Shown here: one piece after another, positions 11,961-24,110 of the stretch
How positions within the stretch are numbered: the stretch's first letter is position 1
Layout: each line of letters opens with the position of its first letter
Source: Neodontobutis hainanensis
Taxonomy: Eukaryota > Chordata > Actinopteri > Gobiiformes > Odontobutidae
NCBI GenBank assembly: GCA_024349245.1
Contig: JALDNG010000026.1
Span: 3,365,001-3,429,000 of the forward strand
Direction: 5' to 3'
DNA: 64,000 nt
The notes under the pieces: generated by a model
Database searches by the model: none
What the model was told of the DNA's origin: nothing
Seen by the model: the letters and a program-made list of their open reading frames with translations, nothing else
Program-made: the position numbers and the translations under genes

Positions 11961-14095
11961 AGTGGAGCTTTCACTTGTGTGGCCCCTGTATGATGTCACT
12001 GTTACATAGCAGAGGCTGTATTCCTGCAGTACAGTGGAAACACAAGCCTCTCAAGTGTTACCTAGACCACATTGTGTCAAACAATTTCTTTAACAATTTC
12101 TTTCCTCTAAAAAGAAGCATAAACGCTATTGTAATGCCTGAACATGAACTTCGGTCTACAGTTGCTCTACTGTTGTTCTTCCAGGTGAAAAAAGCTCCAA
12201 AATCAGACACTAGATCACATCGTTGTAACACATTGGGGTTCTGTCTCCGCCTGCCCAATAGCACTGCAGGTGGGAAATCCTTTGGTTGAGCAGAGAGGAT
12301 AAGATGGGCCTGTGACCAAAACCATTACTATATTAAGTCTTGGGAATGATGAGAACGAGCGCGGTGTTCCCTCACAGGCAGCATGTACCCTGTGTATTAA
12401 ACAGGAGCCAGGACTCGGGAGATGAATGTACAGCACTCTAGATTAATGAAGTGATTTCCAGGACAGTCCATATTACTGACAGACTCCTCGGCTCCCAGCT
12501 ACACAGATAGAGGTGTGCACATATGTAGAAGCTCTTTTCTTTTGACGACAGCTTATGCACACGCAGCACATAGGCATTCCTACTCACACTAACACACTCA
12601 GGCTGCTTGTGGATGAAGGATAGACCTGTGCTTTTGGAAAAGGCTGAGAGTAGGAATAAAGCTACTGGAAAATATGAGTGATAAGGCATCCTCTATAATC
12701 ATTTTCTGCTATTCATTCACTCTGGCGGCCACTCCCTCTCACCTCTCCATCAACTCATCCTCTCCATTTTATTACAAGCCTTTTTCAACTTTTTTTTTTT
12801 TTTTATCTCAAGGGGGCTGTATTTTCTCTTCCAGTTTCCCCTCTGTCACTTTTGCTGACTGTGGTGCAGATTCCACATTATAAGCTAATGTAACAAAATA
12901 TTACCTGGTTACAGTGACCTACTGTGTCAAACAGTTTTCTCATCCAGTTATTTGTTGAAAAGCCTTGAGGAAACTTTGGGAATGTCGCACTGCTAATAGC
13001 TTTAGAGACTAATTTTACAATAATTTGAGGCTGGTTTTAAATCTTTTCGTGACTCAAACCTGGACCATAGCCCAGACTTTGAAAAATGGCAATGTAATGT
13101 ACGGCACTCAGATATGTTTTTGCACAAAGATGACGTGTAATTGATCAACTTTTTCAGCTTGTCAGTAAATAGCTGATGATTCAGTAAATTTTCTTTCTTT
13201 AAATAATCTTTTTTATTAAAAAGAAAATCTAAATTAACACTTAAAGCAGATATGAACAGATATGATGAGATAATGATATCTCTAAATAGGCAACTTCTTA
13301 GTCCTGATAAAGAACTTATTGTCCATGAATGTATTGGTGAACTGGCCTAATTGCCCATAGTAAATGAATGTGACAGTAAATGGTTGGCTATCAGTGTATG
13401 TCTCTAAGTGTTAGCCCTGCGATTTACTGGAAATTACCCACTCCATATGCTCAACCCTCCGTGAACCCGTAAAGAATAAGCATTAGAAAATGAATGAATT
13501 ATTACACCTTACAACCAGTTGACACTGCATAACACTCAACTCAACTATGCACCCACCTGACTACAGAGTCTGCATGTTTTTTACAAATGGTTTTCTCTTT
13601 TCTTCTTTTTTCTCTGTTGTCTTTTGACGGCATAATCAGTATGTATTTCAGGTAATCTAACCACTGCTCATCTTAACCGGATACTAAACAACCTATACGT
13701 AATCAGTCATTTATAATATATATATATATATATTTTACAACCACTTTTAGACACTTTTTTGTTTATTAAATGCCAAAAAATATACATTACATGAGTACAA
13801 TTGAGTCTGACCATGTCACCATTCAGAACTGTCACTGCACACCAAACGTCTGGGGGACTCTGGGGCTGATGGCCAGCTGCAGTTTTAAAAACATTACATA
13901 GACTCATATTCATTTTGTTAAGACTTAGCTCTGACCATAACCTCAACCTAACCTTAACTCTTCACTGTATAATTTTGTAATTTGTTGTAGGTCGTTTGGA
14001 TCTAAATGAAGTTGTTGGAGCGGTATCGATGTTATCCACAGGGGATCCACAGGCCAGGCTAAAGGTCTTGGTCTTAGCTGTGCTGATGTTGGGCT
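11961..14095. other. unique DNA, no gene seen
   Basis: No supported gene. A T-run lies at about 12790-12804, and a short (TA)n at about 13712-13733. The region near 13990-14090 is somewhat GC-rich but unassigned. Confidence 0.4.
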
Positions 14096-14500
14096 GTGGC
14101 CCGTGACCCCAGCCCCATCATATTGTACATCCAGATGTACATTTCTCCGTCCATGTCAATGATCCATCTCTGTCACTCTGCGTCCATCAGCCTGCCTGTC
14201 TATTTATACTCTCTGTCTGTCACCTATCTATCTCTGTCTATATCGCAGACTCACCCGCTCACTCCCCAGCCCCCATCACTCTCACTCTCGAGGATTACTC
14301 TCCCTCTTTTCAAGTCCTCCATATCTTTGCCCAACTCTTCGTCAAAGTCAAGGTTTTCTCGCTCTCACTCAGTTTTAGCCCTCATCAGTTGAGTTTCATT
14401 GATGTTTTCCTGGATGCCCTCTGCTTCCCACCAAGGTCTTCCCTTCCCCTTTTTACTCTTCGTTTTCCTTCCTCTCTCAGTTTAACATTCTGTCGTAACA
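14096..14500 (+). other. pyrimidine-rich strand-biased tract
   Basis: Roughly 400 bases are strongly enriched in C and T on the plus strand, with CTCT, CTGTCT and TCTATC phrases, without being a clean microsatellite. Such tracts occur in introns and degenerate microsatellites. The translated frames are Ser/Leu/Pro low complexity and not credible as protein. Confidence 0.35.
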
Positions 14501-14750
14501 GTCACTCCAATTCTGCCCAAAAAGGCTTTTATTACATTTATTACAGTGTAAAGAATGTCCAAAGAATCAATCAAACAAGAATTACAATTAGGGCAAGAAA
14601 GAAAAGGTATAGAGACGTGGTTTGTAATTTAATTTAAAGGCAAATTGAATTCAGATTTATCTTGATAATTTGGCCTCCAGTGTTTGAATCATAGAATGAT
14701 AACAGTATACGGAAACTGAAGCAAATCAGAAATTGGGAAGCATTGGGGGT

Positions 14751-14897
14751 CTGTTTATGCTATCTAAAAACTATTGTTTTACTATGGAGTAAAAGCCAAA
14801 AAGACCGGATGTAACGGCCAATTTATTGCCGAGTCGTAACGACGATATTAGTAAATAGGGGGCCAATGGGCGGATTATATCCACTATATAAACAATC
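14751..14897 (+). repeat. dispersed repeat, copy also at 61.47 kb
   Basis: This stretch aligns by eye with 61466-61616 over about 150 bases. Shared blocks include AACTATTGTTTTACTAT, AGTAAAAGCC, CCGGATGT, GTAAATAGGGG and CCAATGGG. In the 61-kb copy it follows another block that is also found at 50.5 kb, so it is probably the 3' part of a longer non-autonomous element. No coding potential. Family unknown to me. Confidence 0.75.
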
Positions 14898-16207
14898 AAT
14901 GAATGATCCCTAATTCATGGAACAAGACAACTTTTTGTCTATCAATGATTTAGAGACAAAAATATGTTTGCATTTGTGAATAATAATAATAATAATCCTA
15001 TAGCATATTGTAATAGGAATCATTTGTAAAAAAGTTTAGCACATGCCCTCATGTTGCGAGGTCTTGAGTTAGGGACATTGGTTTACACTACACCAATGTC
15101 AATAAGCAAGTAAATGCTACAAATAAAACCGAGAAAACATCTATTCCATCACTGGATGCATTGGTTTACACAGAGAAACCACAGGAATCAAAAATGATTT
15201 CCAGAAATTAAGTGATCAACACAGTAAGACAAATACTTAAGTCTGTAACAATAAAACGTGACCTTTTCCTAAATGTGGTATTTTATAAATACACCAACTT
15301 CTCGGAGGTGTTGTTGTCCTGTAATTTATTCAGTTTGAAGGTGATCTTAAATGAGCGCTTTAATTAACTGTGTCTATTAGAAGGTACAGTACGTCTCACA
15401 CCTTATTACTAGCGTGATGTACGCAATTACGAGCATGATTTAAGTGTCTAGCCCTGCACGCTTGATTTTCTTTGTGCATGTGCCACTGGGGCAGTATATC
15501 TGCATCGGCTGTTTACTGCATTGCAGGAGATCTGTCCCAACTGGAGGGGGATAGAGCTTTCCCATCTCCCGGAGAACACACTCGAGTCAAAATCTGCTTT
15601 CTGCCTTATAAAACATTATGCTTGGTATCGCCCCAGCGATTATTAACAGGAGTGCTAAGATTATAAATGAGTCGTGGAATAGCAGAGAGATGATGAAAGG
15701 TGACAGCACCAACTAAAACTTTTTGTTCTCTCTCAGCATTTCTTTTGTCTTTTGTTGCAGTTTGTGATATTCTTTTGTGCTGATTGTACTGTCAGGGCAT
15801 TTGTTCACACTGTTCCTTTTCTATTCTTAATGTTCAAGTGTACATAGGTTATTAGATCACTGTCTTTAAATGGAACATTAGTTTTAAAACCTTTCAAAAG
15901 CTTTGCAAAACTTGGTTGGGCTTAAGACAAATTTATCTATTTAACAATCTGACTGGTCAAAACCCTAACTCTAGATGGGAACCTCAATACAAATATAATA
16001 TATCTAGAACATTCAGGATTCTCTTCTAGTTTTGAGTTATCGTTGACTATTTCATTGCAACTATACTGGCCCATGTACGTAGCTTGTCAGAAGTGGTTGT
16101 TAAACTTTACCACCGTCTTGGTTTTAGCTCTTTCTTTGAATGTATTGGTCTAGTTCTCTCTTGATCTTGGTCTTAGTTAGAGTTACTTTTATCATACATT
16201 ATGCAGT
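14898..16207. other. mostly unique; candidate conserved stretch at 15450-15680
   Basis: Contains (TAA)n at about 14981-14997. The part at 15450-15680 is more complex and GC-balanced, without simple repeats, and could be a conserved non-coding element; this is only an impression. From about 16110 to 16190 a degenerate GGTTTTAG/GGTCTTAG-type repeat begins, a motif that reappears inside the neighbouring hAT element. Confidence 0.3.
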
Positions 16208-16215
16208 GTTTCCAG

Positions 16216-16663
16216 TAGGGCTGCACAATGTATTGCAAAGTTATCATTATTGGGATATATTACTGATTGCAATATTTGTATTGAAAAATAATGACATGTA
16301 TTGCAATAACACTACACTCTTCCATTTTATAGACTATAACAACGCTTTAGATTAAATTATGGTGCATCCAAATGAAAAAGTCCTTGGTTTAGACCTGGTT
16401 TATTCCTACATTTAGTCCCAGTTTAGACCTGTTTAATTCTGGTTTAGAGGTAAAAGTTTAGCGTATGTAAGCATTCACAGATTGATTGTGGTGGTTTAGT
16501 CCTAGTATAATCTTTGATACTGCTTTAACTCCTGCTTTGACAAGTGGGAGTTAGTCCAGAGCATTATTGCTTTAACCTTAAAATATTCCAGGTAATATTG
16601 TTACCACAATATTCAAAATGGTTATTGTATATTGCAATTTTTTTCCAATATTGTGCAGCCCTT
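16216..16663. mobile_element. hAT-type MITE with 8-bp TSD
   Basis: The element is flanked by a perfect 8-bp direct repeat, GTTTCCAG (16208-16215 and 16664-16671), the size expected of hAT transposases. The ends are inverted repeats: TAGGGCTGCACAAT at the left and the complement of AAGGGCTGCACAAT at the right, matching at 13 of 14 positions before diverging. At 448 bp with no transposase frame it is non-autonomous. The interior carries a degenerate TGGTTTAG-type repeat (about 16380-16560). GGGCTGCACAAT-like ends are familiar from vertebrate hAT elements. The intact duplication suggests a fairly recent insertion. Confidence 0.9.
16380..16560. repeat. degenerate TGGTTTAG-type short tandem repeat
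   Basis: Variants of GGTTTAGACCT, GGTTTATTCCT, AGTTTAGACCTG and GGTTTAGTCCT recur at irregular 10-15 base spacing. A weaker version lies just outside the hAT element at about 16110-16190. The array is too degenerate for an exact period to be given by eye. Confidence 0.5.
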
Positions 16664-16671
16664 GTTTCCAG

Positions 16672-18250
16672 GAGTATTTGCAATATTGACTGTAAAGTCA
16701 AAATGTTCTTATTTGGGATTTTGAGCACCAGGCCTGTATCATACAGTGGAAATCCAGTCAAATCATTGGACATTTGCATGAATATTTCCCTGAAAATGGT
16801 CTGGATATGCAGATGTATTGCAACTGGGATTTGTCAACGACTAACTAGTTTTGAATTATCTTGCTAAACAATCACATAAAGTCAGGTTTAAACACACTTC
16901 TACTCATTCGTCTACTCTGCACTCCATAAAACAAATAGATGTGGCTTTAACAGTTCTCACACTGCGGGAGGTCCTGCTGGAAAACCAATAATCTATTTCA
17001 GCTGTCAAACACCAAGGAAAGATGTGGCAGCAGATTTCGAAGCATTTTCCAAAAGCGTCTCCCTTGTGCAGAAATCATGAATCAACATAACATTCTATAC
17101 TAATTGTGTGCAGTCACGTGTTGCTGCTCTGGAGCCATTCCTGGATCTGGGGTGCATTTGTTCTCCCTATATGTATCGACAATATCATTATGCCCTTTTT
17201 CGCTGCAACAAAAGACCAGAATGGATGTGGAGTGGTCGGAAATTGAACCCTGTGAAAAACAGTAATGAAAATTTTCTATTTGCTTGAGCAAGCTACATGA
17301 TATTGTACACAATTCCCACCTGCAGTTTTTTTTCTCTTCCCAGTTGCTCTGAATTGGAGTCAACATTTGTGGAGCATGGAATCACCTGGGAACAAAGTTT
17401 CAGCAGCATTATTAAGTGGGAGTTTGCTTTGTGCTTGGCCCTTGCAAACCTCCCATGCACATGTTCGCAGCGAGACCACGACATTAACATTCTGGGAAGT
17501 GTGTGTGTTTGAGGGGGAATTGGCTGCTGAAGGTCTGGTATCAGTCAAACGGTCTTCTTCATGCATGAGTGATTGGCCTCGGAGAGCACCTAATGTGGAG
17601 CACTGGTAGGGACTCGAGGAAGAGGAGGGCATGAGGAGAAGCTCATCACAGCCACGGGGACAAAAGTCAATTTAACAGCAATCACTCGGCTGATAAGAGC
17701 CGGCTTGTAACCTGTTACTCCCTCAATAACTCTATCAGGTCCCTCCCTCCCTGCAGGCCCTCCTCAGCAGCGCTATCGTGTTTTCATTCTTGTTTCCACA
17801 TTCTAACACAGTCCCTTTGCCATTGCTCCTGTTTGGGTTCTTTCAAAACCTACCATTTTCTTTTTCTTTCCAGTGTCACAGCTGTATAATCTTCAGCCAT
17901 TCAAGTTTACGGTCAAGTTATTTAAAGACAACAAATATTGTGGACAGTGGAACCAAGTGTTGTATACCATGTTTTTTCACAGATTTCTGAGATCTTTGGT
18001 TACATTTCTACAGATTTAAATTTCATTTTTAAATAGTGCTGTATTGAGAGATTATGTAGGTACCTGCACCTATATAAGCAGGCAAGTCTTTTGACAGTGT
18101 CTAATGGATGTATATGATGAATATTTCAGTGTTGGGATCCTTTGTGGGAAAGGGTACCATACTTGTGTAATCTATAGGATAAGTTCAGCTTTTATATCAG
18201 TTAAGCTCAGAATTGACAAAGTCCCTTGGACAAAAGATAAAACTTCTTCA
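16672..18250. other. unique DNA, no gene seen
   Basis: No supported gene. Around 17340-17640 the sequence is less AT-rich and overlapping frames are open on both strands, which argues for composition rather than coding. Could hold a conserved non-coding element. Confidence 0.35.
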
Positions 18251-18330
18251 CCTTGAAAACTAAGTCAAGATGCCTTTGCTTTAACCTTTCCTTCAAGATG
18301 ACCTGGATGACTGAGAACCTTCACACATAT
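18251..18330 (-). repeat. short repeat, inverted relative to copy at 19.46 kb
   Basis: Read on the minus strand, this 80-base stretch aligns with 19455-19530. The shared order is GTGAAGGTTCTCAGTCATCC, then TTGAAxxAAAGGTT, then GCATCTxGACTTAGTT, then a CTTCACC/AAGGTGAAG region. Two copies in opposite orientation about 1.2 kb apart indicate a mobile short repeat. I do not recall a certain family name. Confidence 0.75.
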
Positions 18331-19356
18331 TGCTGGTTTGTATTGTATGTGACTACTTAACTATAGAAGACTGTATTTATTAAGCTTTCTTCCTAAGGTT
18401 ACAGCAAAATCTACTCATAACTCTGAGTCTCTGACATCACACAAAACAACTCTGTTTTCTATTGAGAACATTAACCTTTTTATGTCTGATGTATATTTGA
18501 CAGAGCATGAGGCCTATTAGAAGTACACAGGCAAAACTTAACAAACAAATGAGGGAATAAAAAGAAAAATAATGCTAAACATAAAATATGTCAAGTATAA
18601 CTCTGCTATAACTACCACTTGATGGTCTCCCTGCCACAAGCTTTAATATCATTTTTTTTAATGCATAATGATAACACTGAAGGTAGACAACTCCACTGTG
18701 ACTGTGGGAGACATTCTTGAGGAAGACCTTTCAAAATATGTTTGACTGATTCTTTATCAACTTCACAGCTACTTTATGTTCTTTAGCATCACGAGCTATA
18801 TGTTGTAGCATGTGTCTAATTCTACATTGAACTAGAAAAGATTTTGTAAAACAGCCCTGTGAAAAAAAGCAGAGATATACTCCAAACCCTAGCAGCAAGC
18901 ATCAGAATAAGCAGTACAAAATGATGCAAGAATGAGGTAAAAACCCTGTTTACAGCATTAGCAATCAGAACCAAAATGATAACAAAATGCAACAGAAGGC
19001 CTGGACTAGTTTATTTATTGCCACACACCAAGAGAGACGCTATAAACATAACCACACCTGTTTTAAGCTCCTGTGAAAGTTTAGTAGACTCAGCTGGCTC
19101 TTTGACCTATATCCTCTTGCTGCCTTAGCTTTTGTGTGTTTGTACATAAGTGTGTTATAGCACACAGTCAGCTACATAACCAGCTGCATAACAGAGTGAC
19201 AGAGCCCTTTTCTTTTTATAGCTTCTCACTGAGTTACTAGTCCAGAATAGGGAAGAGGACAGTGGCCGACACTGTGTTATGCTGCTCAATATAGATATGT
19301 ACAGATAGACAAAACATAGGCAGAATAAAGAGATTTCATGACTTTTAATTTTTTCA
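18331..19356. other. unique DNA, no gene seen
   Basis: AT-rich, no protein-like frame. It ends at the start of the LINE fragment. Confidence 0.4.
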
Positions 19357-20545
19357 GTAGGGTATGGGTTTCTCTGGAATGGCGTTGCAATGGTTCAAGT
19401 CTTACCTCTCAGGTAGGTCATTCAGAGTATCCTGGAGAAACAATCAAAATGTCTGTGAAGGTTCTCAGTCATCCAGGACATATTGAAAAAAAGGTTTAAG
19501 TAAAAGCATCTGGACTTAGTTCTTCACCTTGTCTCCAGATGCTTTTACTTAAACCTTTTTTTCAAGGTCGCAATACCCAAAATCTCAATACAGGGGTGCC
19601 TCAGGGCTCAGTGCTTGGACCGCTACTCTTTTCCATTTACATGACAGCCTTTGGCTTGGTCATTCAGAAGCATGGCTTTTCCTATCACTGCTGCAGATGA
19701 CACTCAACTCCACTTGTCATTTCAACCTGACGATCTGACAGTCTCTGCTTGCGTCTCGGCGTGCCTGAGTGACATCTCACTTTGGATGAAGGACCATCAC
19801 CTGCAGCTGAACCTTGGAAAAACAGAACTGCTAGTGATTCCTGCCAATCCAAAGACCCGCCACAACCTTTCCATTCAACTAGGCTCATCAACCATTACAC
19901 CGTCCAGCACTGCCAGAAATCTGTGAGTGGTAATTGATGATCAACTAAACTTCACAAGTCATGTTGCCAGCATCAGTCGGTCCTGTAGATTAATTCTCTA
20001 CAACATTAGGAAAATTAGATCTTTCCTATCTGAGCATACTCTCTAGTCTCTACTCTCTAGACTAGCCTACTAGTCCAGGCTCTTGTCTTGTCCAAACTGG
20101 ATTATTGCAATGCTCTACTGGCTGGACTCCCTGCCTGCACAACCAAACCTCTGCAGAAGATTCAGAATGCAGCGGCAAGCATGGTCTTTAGAGAACCAAA
20201 GAGAGCGCACAGAACTCCTCTCTTCATTAGTTTACACTGGCTCCCGGTTGACGCCCACATTAAGTTCAAAGCTATGCTCTTGGCCTACAAGACCACCACC
20301 AGTTCAGCCCCCTCATATCTTCACTCGCTAATACAGACCTTTCTTGCCAGAGCTTTGCAAATAAACGTCTGGTGGTACCATCCCACAAAGGAAATAAAAA
20401 ATCACTCTCACGCACTTTCTCTGGATCTGTTCCACATTGGTGGAATGATCTACCTGCTGCTACAAGATCAGCAGATTCTGTAGCCATCTTTAAAAAACGC
20501 CTGAAAACACATCTCTTCATCATCTCTACATCAACACCTAACTGA
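19357..20545 (+). pseudogene. broken LINE reverse transcriptase C-terminal half
   Basis: Recognisable RT pieces occur in order: G-F-S-G-M-A-L-Q-W-F-K-S-Y-L (19367 on), the G-V-P-Q-G box (19593-19607) followed by S-V-L-G-P-L-L-F, the A-D-D-T-Q catalytic box (about 19692), the conserved L-D-Y-C-N-A-L-L-A-G-L block (about 20094), and S-L-H-W-L-P-V (about 20235). The C-terminal part ends at a TGA at 20543. Successive pieces lie in frames 2, 0, 1, 0 and 2. The Y of the YADD box has been lost by an apparent 2-base deletion, a stop (TGA, 19924) replaces the expected Gly in L-G-V-V-I-D, and an insertion splits the domain. It cannot encode an active enzyme. Confidence 0.88.
19455..19565 (+). repeat. 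insertion with perfect 32-bp inverted repeat
   Basis: The arms 19483-19514 and 19534-19565 are exact reverse complements, 32 of 32, with a 19-base loop. The left arm plus its upstream flank matches the repeat at 18251-18330; the right arm is an inverted second copy of part of it. The structure interrupts the LINE between the R-V-S-W and G-V-P-Q-G blocks, so it arrived after the LINE. Perfect arms mean the inverted duplication is young or maintained by conversion. Confidence 0.92.
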
Positions 20546-20713
20546 CAAACACTGAATTCTACTTCCCTTTTCTTCCCCAAAAAAACAAAAAGAAAAAAAA
20601 CTTTCTATCCTTAGCTTTGCATTCTGTGCTGGGCTTTAAAGACTAGTTTTTTGTGCACTTGTGCTTTTTTCTTCCTTGTGTTGTTAAAATTGCTTCTATT
20701 GTTTTCCTCATTT

Positions 20714-20768
20714 GTAAGTTGCTTTGGATAAAAGCGTCTGCTAAATGACTAAATGTAAATGTAAATGT
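20714..20768 (+). repeat. L2-type 3' tail shared with the 58.5-kb SINE
   Basis: GTAAGTTGCTTTGGATAAAA here corresponds to GTAAGTCGCTTTGGATAAAA at 58698 on. After it come GCGTCTGCTAAATGA versus GCGTTTGCTTAATTGA, and in both cases a TAAATG-type simple tail. The LINE reverse transcriptase is known in this group to recognise such tails, so it is the probable link for SINE mobilisation. Confidence 0.85.
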
Positions 20769-22589
20769 TCTTAAGGATGTAGACTAATAATGTTACAGCA
20801 CTAAATGACACAGTTTCCTAGTGCCATCAGATCTTTTGTGTGTTGTATTAAAAGAAAAAATATTGGCATAGTTTAAATTTAATGTTCTGTTTTAATTACT
20901 GTTAAAATGACAAAAGATCAAATTTGTCAGTAAGAGGAACTGGCATTCCACATTCTTGGGAGACCTGGGTTTTATTTTGGATTGGTCAGTTTTACCAATT
21001 TATTTCCCTTCTCTCTGTATCTCTTCTTGTCTGTCTACTATCCTATCAAAAAAAGACGAAAAGGTCACAAAATTACCCCCTCCCAAAAATAAAATATAAA
21101 AATAAATAAATAAATGTTTTGCTTTCAAGATTGCAAATAAATGTCTGTTATTTTTTGTAATTTGTATAGCTGAATTTTTTTCATTACCCTAAGAGACAAA
21201 GCCCCGGGTCCATTAAGATTTTGGAGTCTGGACAAAGAATATACGACACAGGAAACCGCCACTTTTATATGATTATAAGATTGGCACACTGGTGAGCGCT
21301 TTCTCATTTACCTTTTGGTCACTCACACTTAGAGCAGTGATTGTTTGATTGGCTGTTGGCTCACTGCTAGACCATTCTTCATTCCCTTTTTTTTTTTACT
21401 TTTGAGAGCAGCAGTGCCAGCTCCATAAGCGTTAGGGAATAAAAACAGTATTGCGGCTCGGTTATGTTCTGTGTGCTCTGGAAATACAGTGGGGAGATAC
21501 AGAGACAGTACAGGACGTCAAGAGCACATCTGTGTGTGTTGAAAGATAATAAATCTTTTGTCACCGACAGCCACTGCAGATTTTCAGAAGTTGCGTCAAA
21601 AGGTACTGAGGTACTTTGGCAATAGAAAAAACAATACAATAACAATTATCATAAATACTACTTCACTTGACACTAAAACTGTTTTTTATCACAAAAACTA
21701 AAGCCAAAAATATTAAACTTTATGTTTTCAAGTGAAGCTCTCAGTGAAAACCTTTCTGATGTGGTCATGATAACACTAAATGCTACGTGTAATGATAATG
21801 TGAATTGAATTATCTGATAATATCCACTCTCAAAAACCCACCTCTGTATGTTTCTGTGTATCTGGGCTGAATAAAATTAGCCACTTTTTCCTTTTCTTGT
21901 GGAGTTTCTGGAATATTAGTTCATTTGAGACACTATGTTCTGAGGTCTTACACAAAATATAAAAACTTAAAAATATTAATTTAACCATATGTTTTTAAAA
22001 ATACTTGATTATAGTAGCCTAAAACACAGAAGGGGCTTAGCCCATTGATACCAGCCGTCCCTGGGTACCAATGTTCAGTACACAGCTCTAATTATAACAC
22101 AGGCAATATTTTTCTGTTTATTGATAATACACCATGTGCCATTAAACCCCAGGACATTAAACCTGCATGTATTTAGAAAGGCAAGGGTCATTTTCTTCTG
22201 GAAGCATTACTTTTCAGTGGATCTTTTATTATATTACAAATACCTAATAGACATAGAAGATTAGGTTGTCACAAAGCAGTAGAAAAAGGAGTCCATGCTA
22301 CATACTTATAGTTACATATATTCATTATATTATGGCGTTGGGTGTGCATATAAATGTTACAACGCTGTATATAGTGCATTTTGTTTCTCCTCACACACAG
22401 CCAGACCCATAGCAATAAAGGTGATCTCTGCCCCACATAAAGCTGAGATATACAGTTCCATCTCGTGCTGCTGATCTACATGTTTTCTAATTAACAACAA
22501 TAATTTCTAGCTCTTCTCTATTTACTGCTGTGGTAATAGGGGATATCATGACAGGTATTAACCCAATTATCATGAGAATTATGGCCGCC
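20769..22589. other. unique AT-rich DNA, no gene seen
   Basis: No supported gene or nameable repeat. A T-run lies at about 21389-21400. Confidence 0.4.
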
Positions 22590-22925
22590 TCCATGCCCTA
22601 GCTGTGTTCCAGAGTGGAAACACTAACCACGGCCATCCATCCTGCCTCAATAACAAAGGCCATTAGGAGGCTCACAGCCCTTGTTATGGCCCGCTGGATG
22701 TTTGCATCAAAAAAATGAAGCTTTATCTAAACTGAGTCTAACTTTTATAAAGGTGTTTCCTGGCTTTAATTATGACTAAATAAACCCAGAGATTAATGTG
22801 AGAAAAAGTCATTGAGACACCAATGAGGCGTCTTATGCCGATGTAGTTCCAGTGGCTCGGAGAATTGCCTGCTTAATGGAAAAACGACTAACAGTCTCAT
22901 TACAGATGAACCTCTCTGCTGGTGC
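22590..22925. promoter_or_regulatory. candidate conserved non-coding element
   Basis: Complex, repeat-free sequence with no open frame of note. It contains homeodomain-type cores (TTAATT, CTTAATGG, GATTAATG) and a TAATTATG, in a background that is otherwise simple AT-rich DNA. In texture it is the best enhancer candidate of the 21-24 kb stretch. Conservation has not been tested. Confidence 0.25.
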
Positions 22926-24110
22926 TGTGCAGATGTACATTTGGTCAGTAAAAAGTCATTAGATGTTATCAGGTACTGTATTCTACCCTCTAGATTAACC
23001 TTTTATTTAACCTTTACATTAAAGATAAAACATGCAATTTAAATATAAGAATGGGCAGGTTCTGTTAAAACACCATTACATTATTCCCATTTGTACTGTC
23101 ATTTGTCAGAAGATATAAAACACAAACTTCATATGACTTCAATGACAGACCCTCAAAACTGTCTTTTTTAAAAAATGTAATTGTCGTCTGGTGCATCTGG
23201 GCCTATGACTCCAAATTTCTTTAACATGTGATACAGATCAATGTAAGGTTCACATCCACAAAGTGGTCTATGTTTAATAGTTTTATTCATCTTTTGTCTA
23301 ACTCATATCTGGATCAAATTGTGTTACAGAAACAAGCAGTTCCCACATCTTTGTGCTTTCCACCTCAATTTTACCTTCACATTCTACATTCACAGCCCAT
23401 AGAGCAGGGGGGCACTTTCTTTTCCCAAAGGGCCAAATTAGAACATGGGACTCTTGTAAAGTGCTGGGCCAAAACGGTGAACTCATTTATGCTCAATTAA
23501 AACATGTTTCTTTTGCCTATAGTTTAAGTTTGAACTAATGTATGGGCAAAACAATATGTGCAATAAACACTGCCACAGTCACAGCTGCACTCTCCCCAGT
23601 TTTAGATACACTCTTCACGGTTTGTTCTAAAACCATTGAAAAATCCCTCAGTGTGAGTAGAGATGCACGCTTTAGGAAAGGTTGTTTAAATCATGTTATA
23701 GGCCTTAGTTTACACAAAACTACCAAGAGGAATGTTTATGTAATCTTTCTTGGTTGGGTTGGATAATGATCATACTCATCAAACCAAGAGTCACAGAAAA
23801 TTAAAAGAGAACCATTATGACATAGTTTGAAGTAGTATTATCTGACCTCTGTGAAGAAGAGTTAGCCATTTACAGGGCTTGTTTACTTCAATGTGAACAC
23901 TGTCTCTCTGTTAACAAGCTCTTCTTCATAGGCATACCAACATATGTACAACATACAGTCCAAGCTGCTAAGTGTCTTATTTAGTGATGAACAAGACACA
24001 TTTTCAGAAGTACACCATCCAATAGGACATAATATATTTTCAATACATGAATTATCTATTTAAAATACCTCTTTATTTAGTCTGGCTCTTATGTAATGTT
24101 TTACAAACAG
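22926..24110. other. mostly unique; possible repeat scrap at 23.4 kb
   Basis: No coding sign. At about 23400-23475 the phrase AGAGCAGGGGGGCAC followed by AAAGGGCCAAATTAG resembles the end of a hAT-type repeat (GCAGGGGTC...GGGCCA), but no opposite end was found. Confidence 0.3.

Larger units (their letters stand above)
19357..20768 (+). mobile_element. 5'-truncated L2-type LINE, 3' end intact
   Basis: This is a non-LTR retrotransposon fragment of the L2 group (CR1/Jockey superfamily). It starts inside the reverse transcriptase and runs through the C-terminal part of the ORF, the 3' UTR and the tail. The 3' end carries GCTTTGGATAAAAGCG (20721-20736) followed by CTGCTAAATGA and short TAAATG repeats, the tail widely seen in fish L2 elements and their SINE partners. 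5' truncation is typical of target-primed reverse transcription. A foreign insertion lies at about 19440-19566. No clear flanking duplication was found. Confidence 0.9.
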
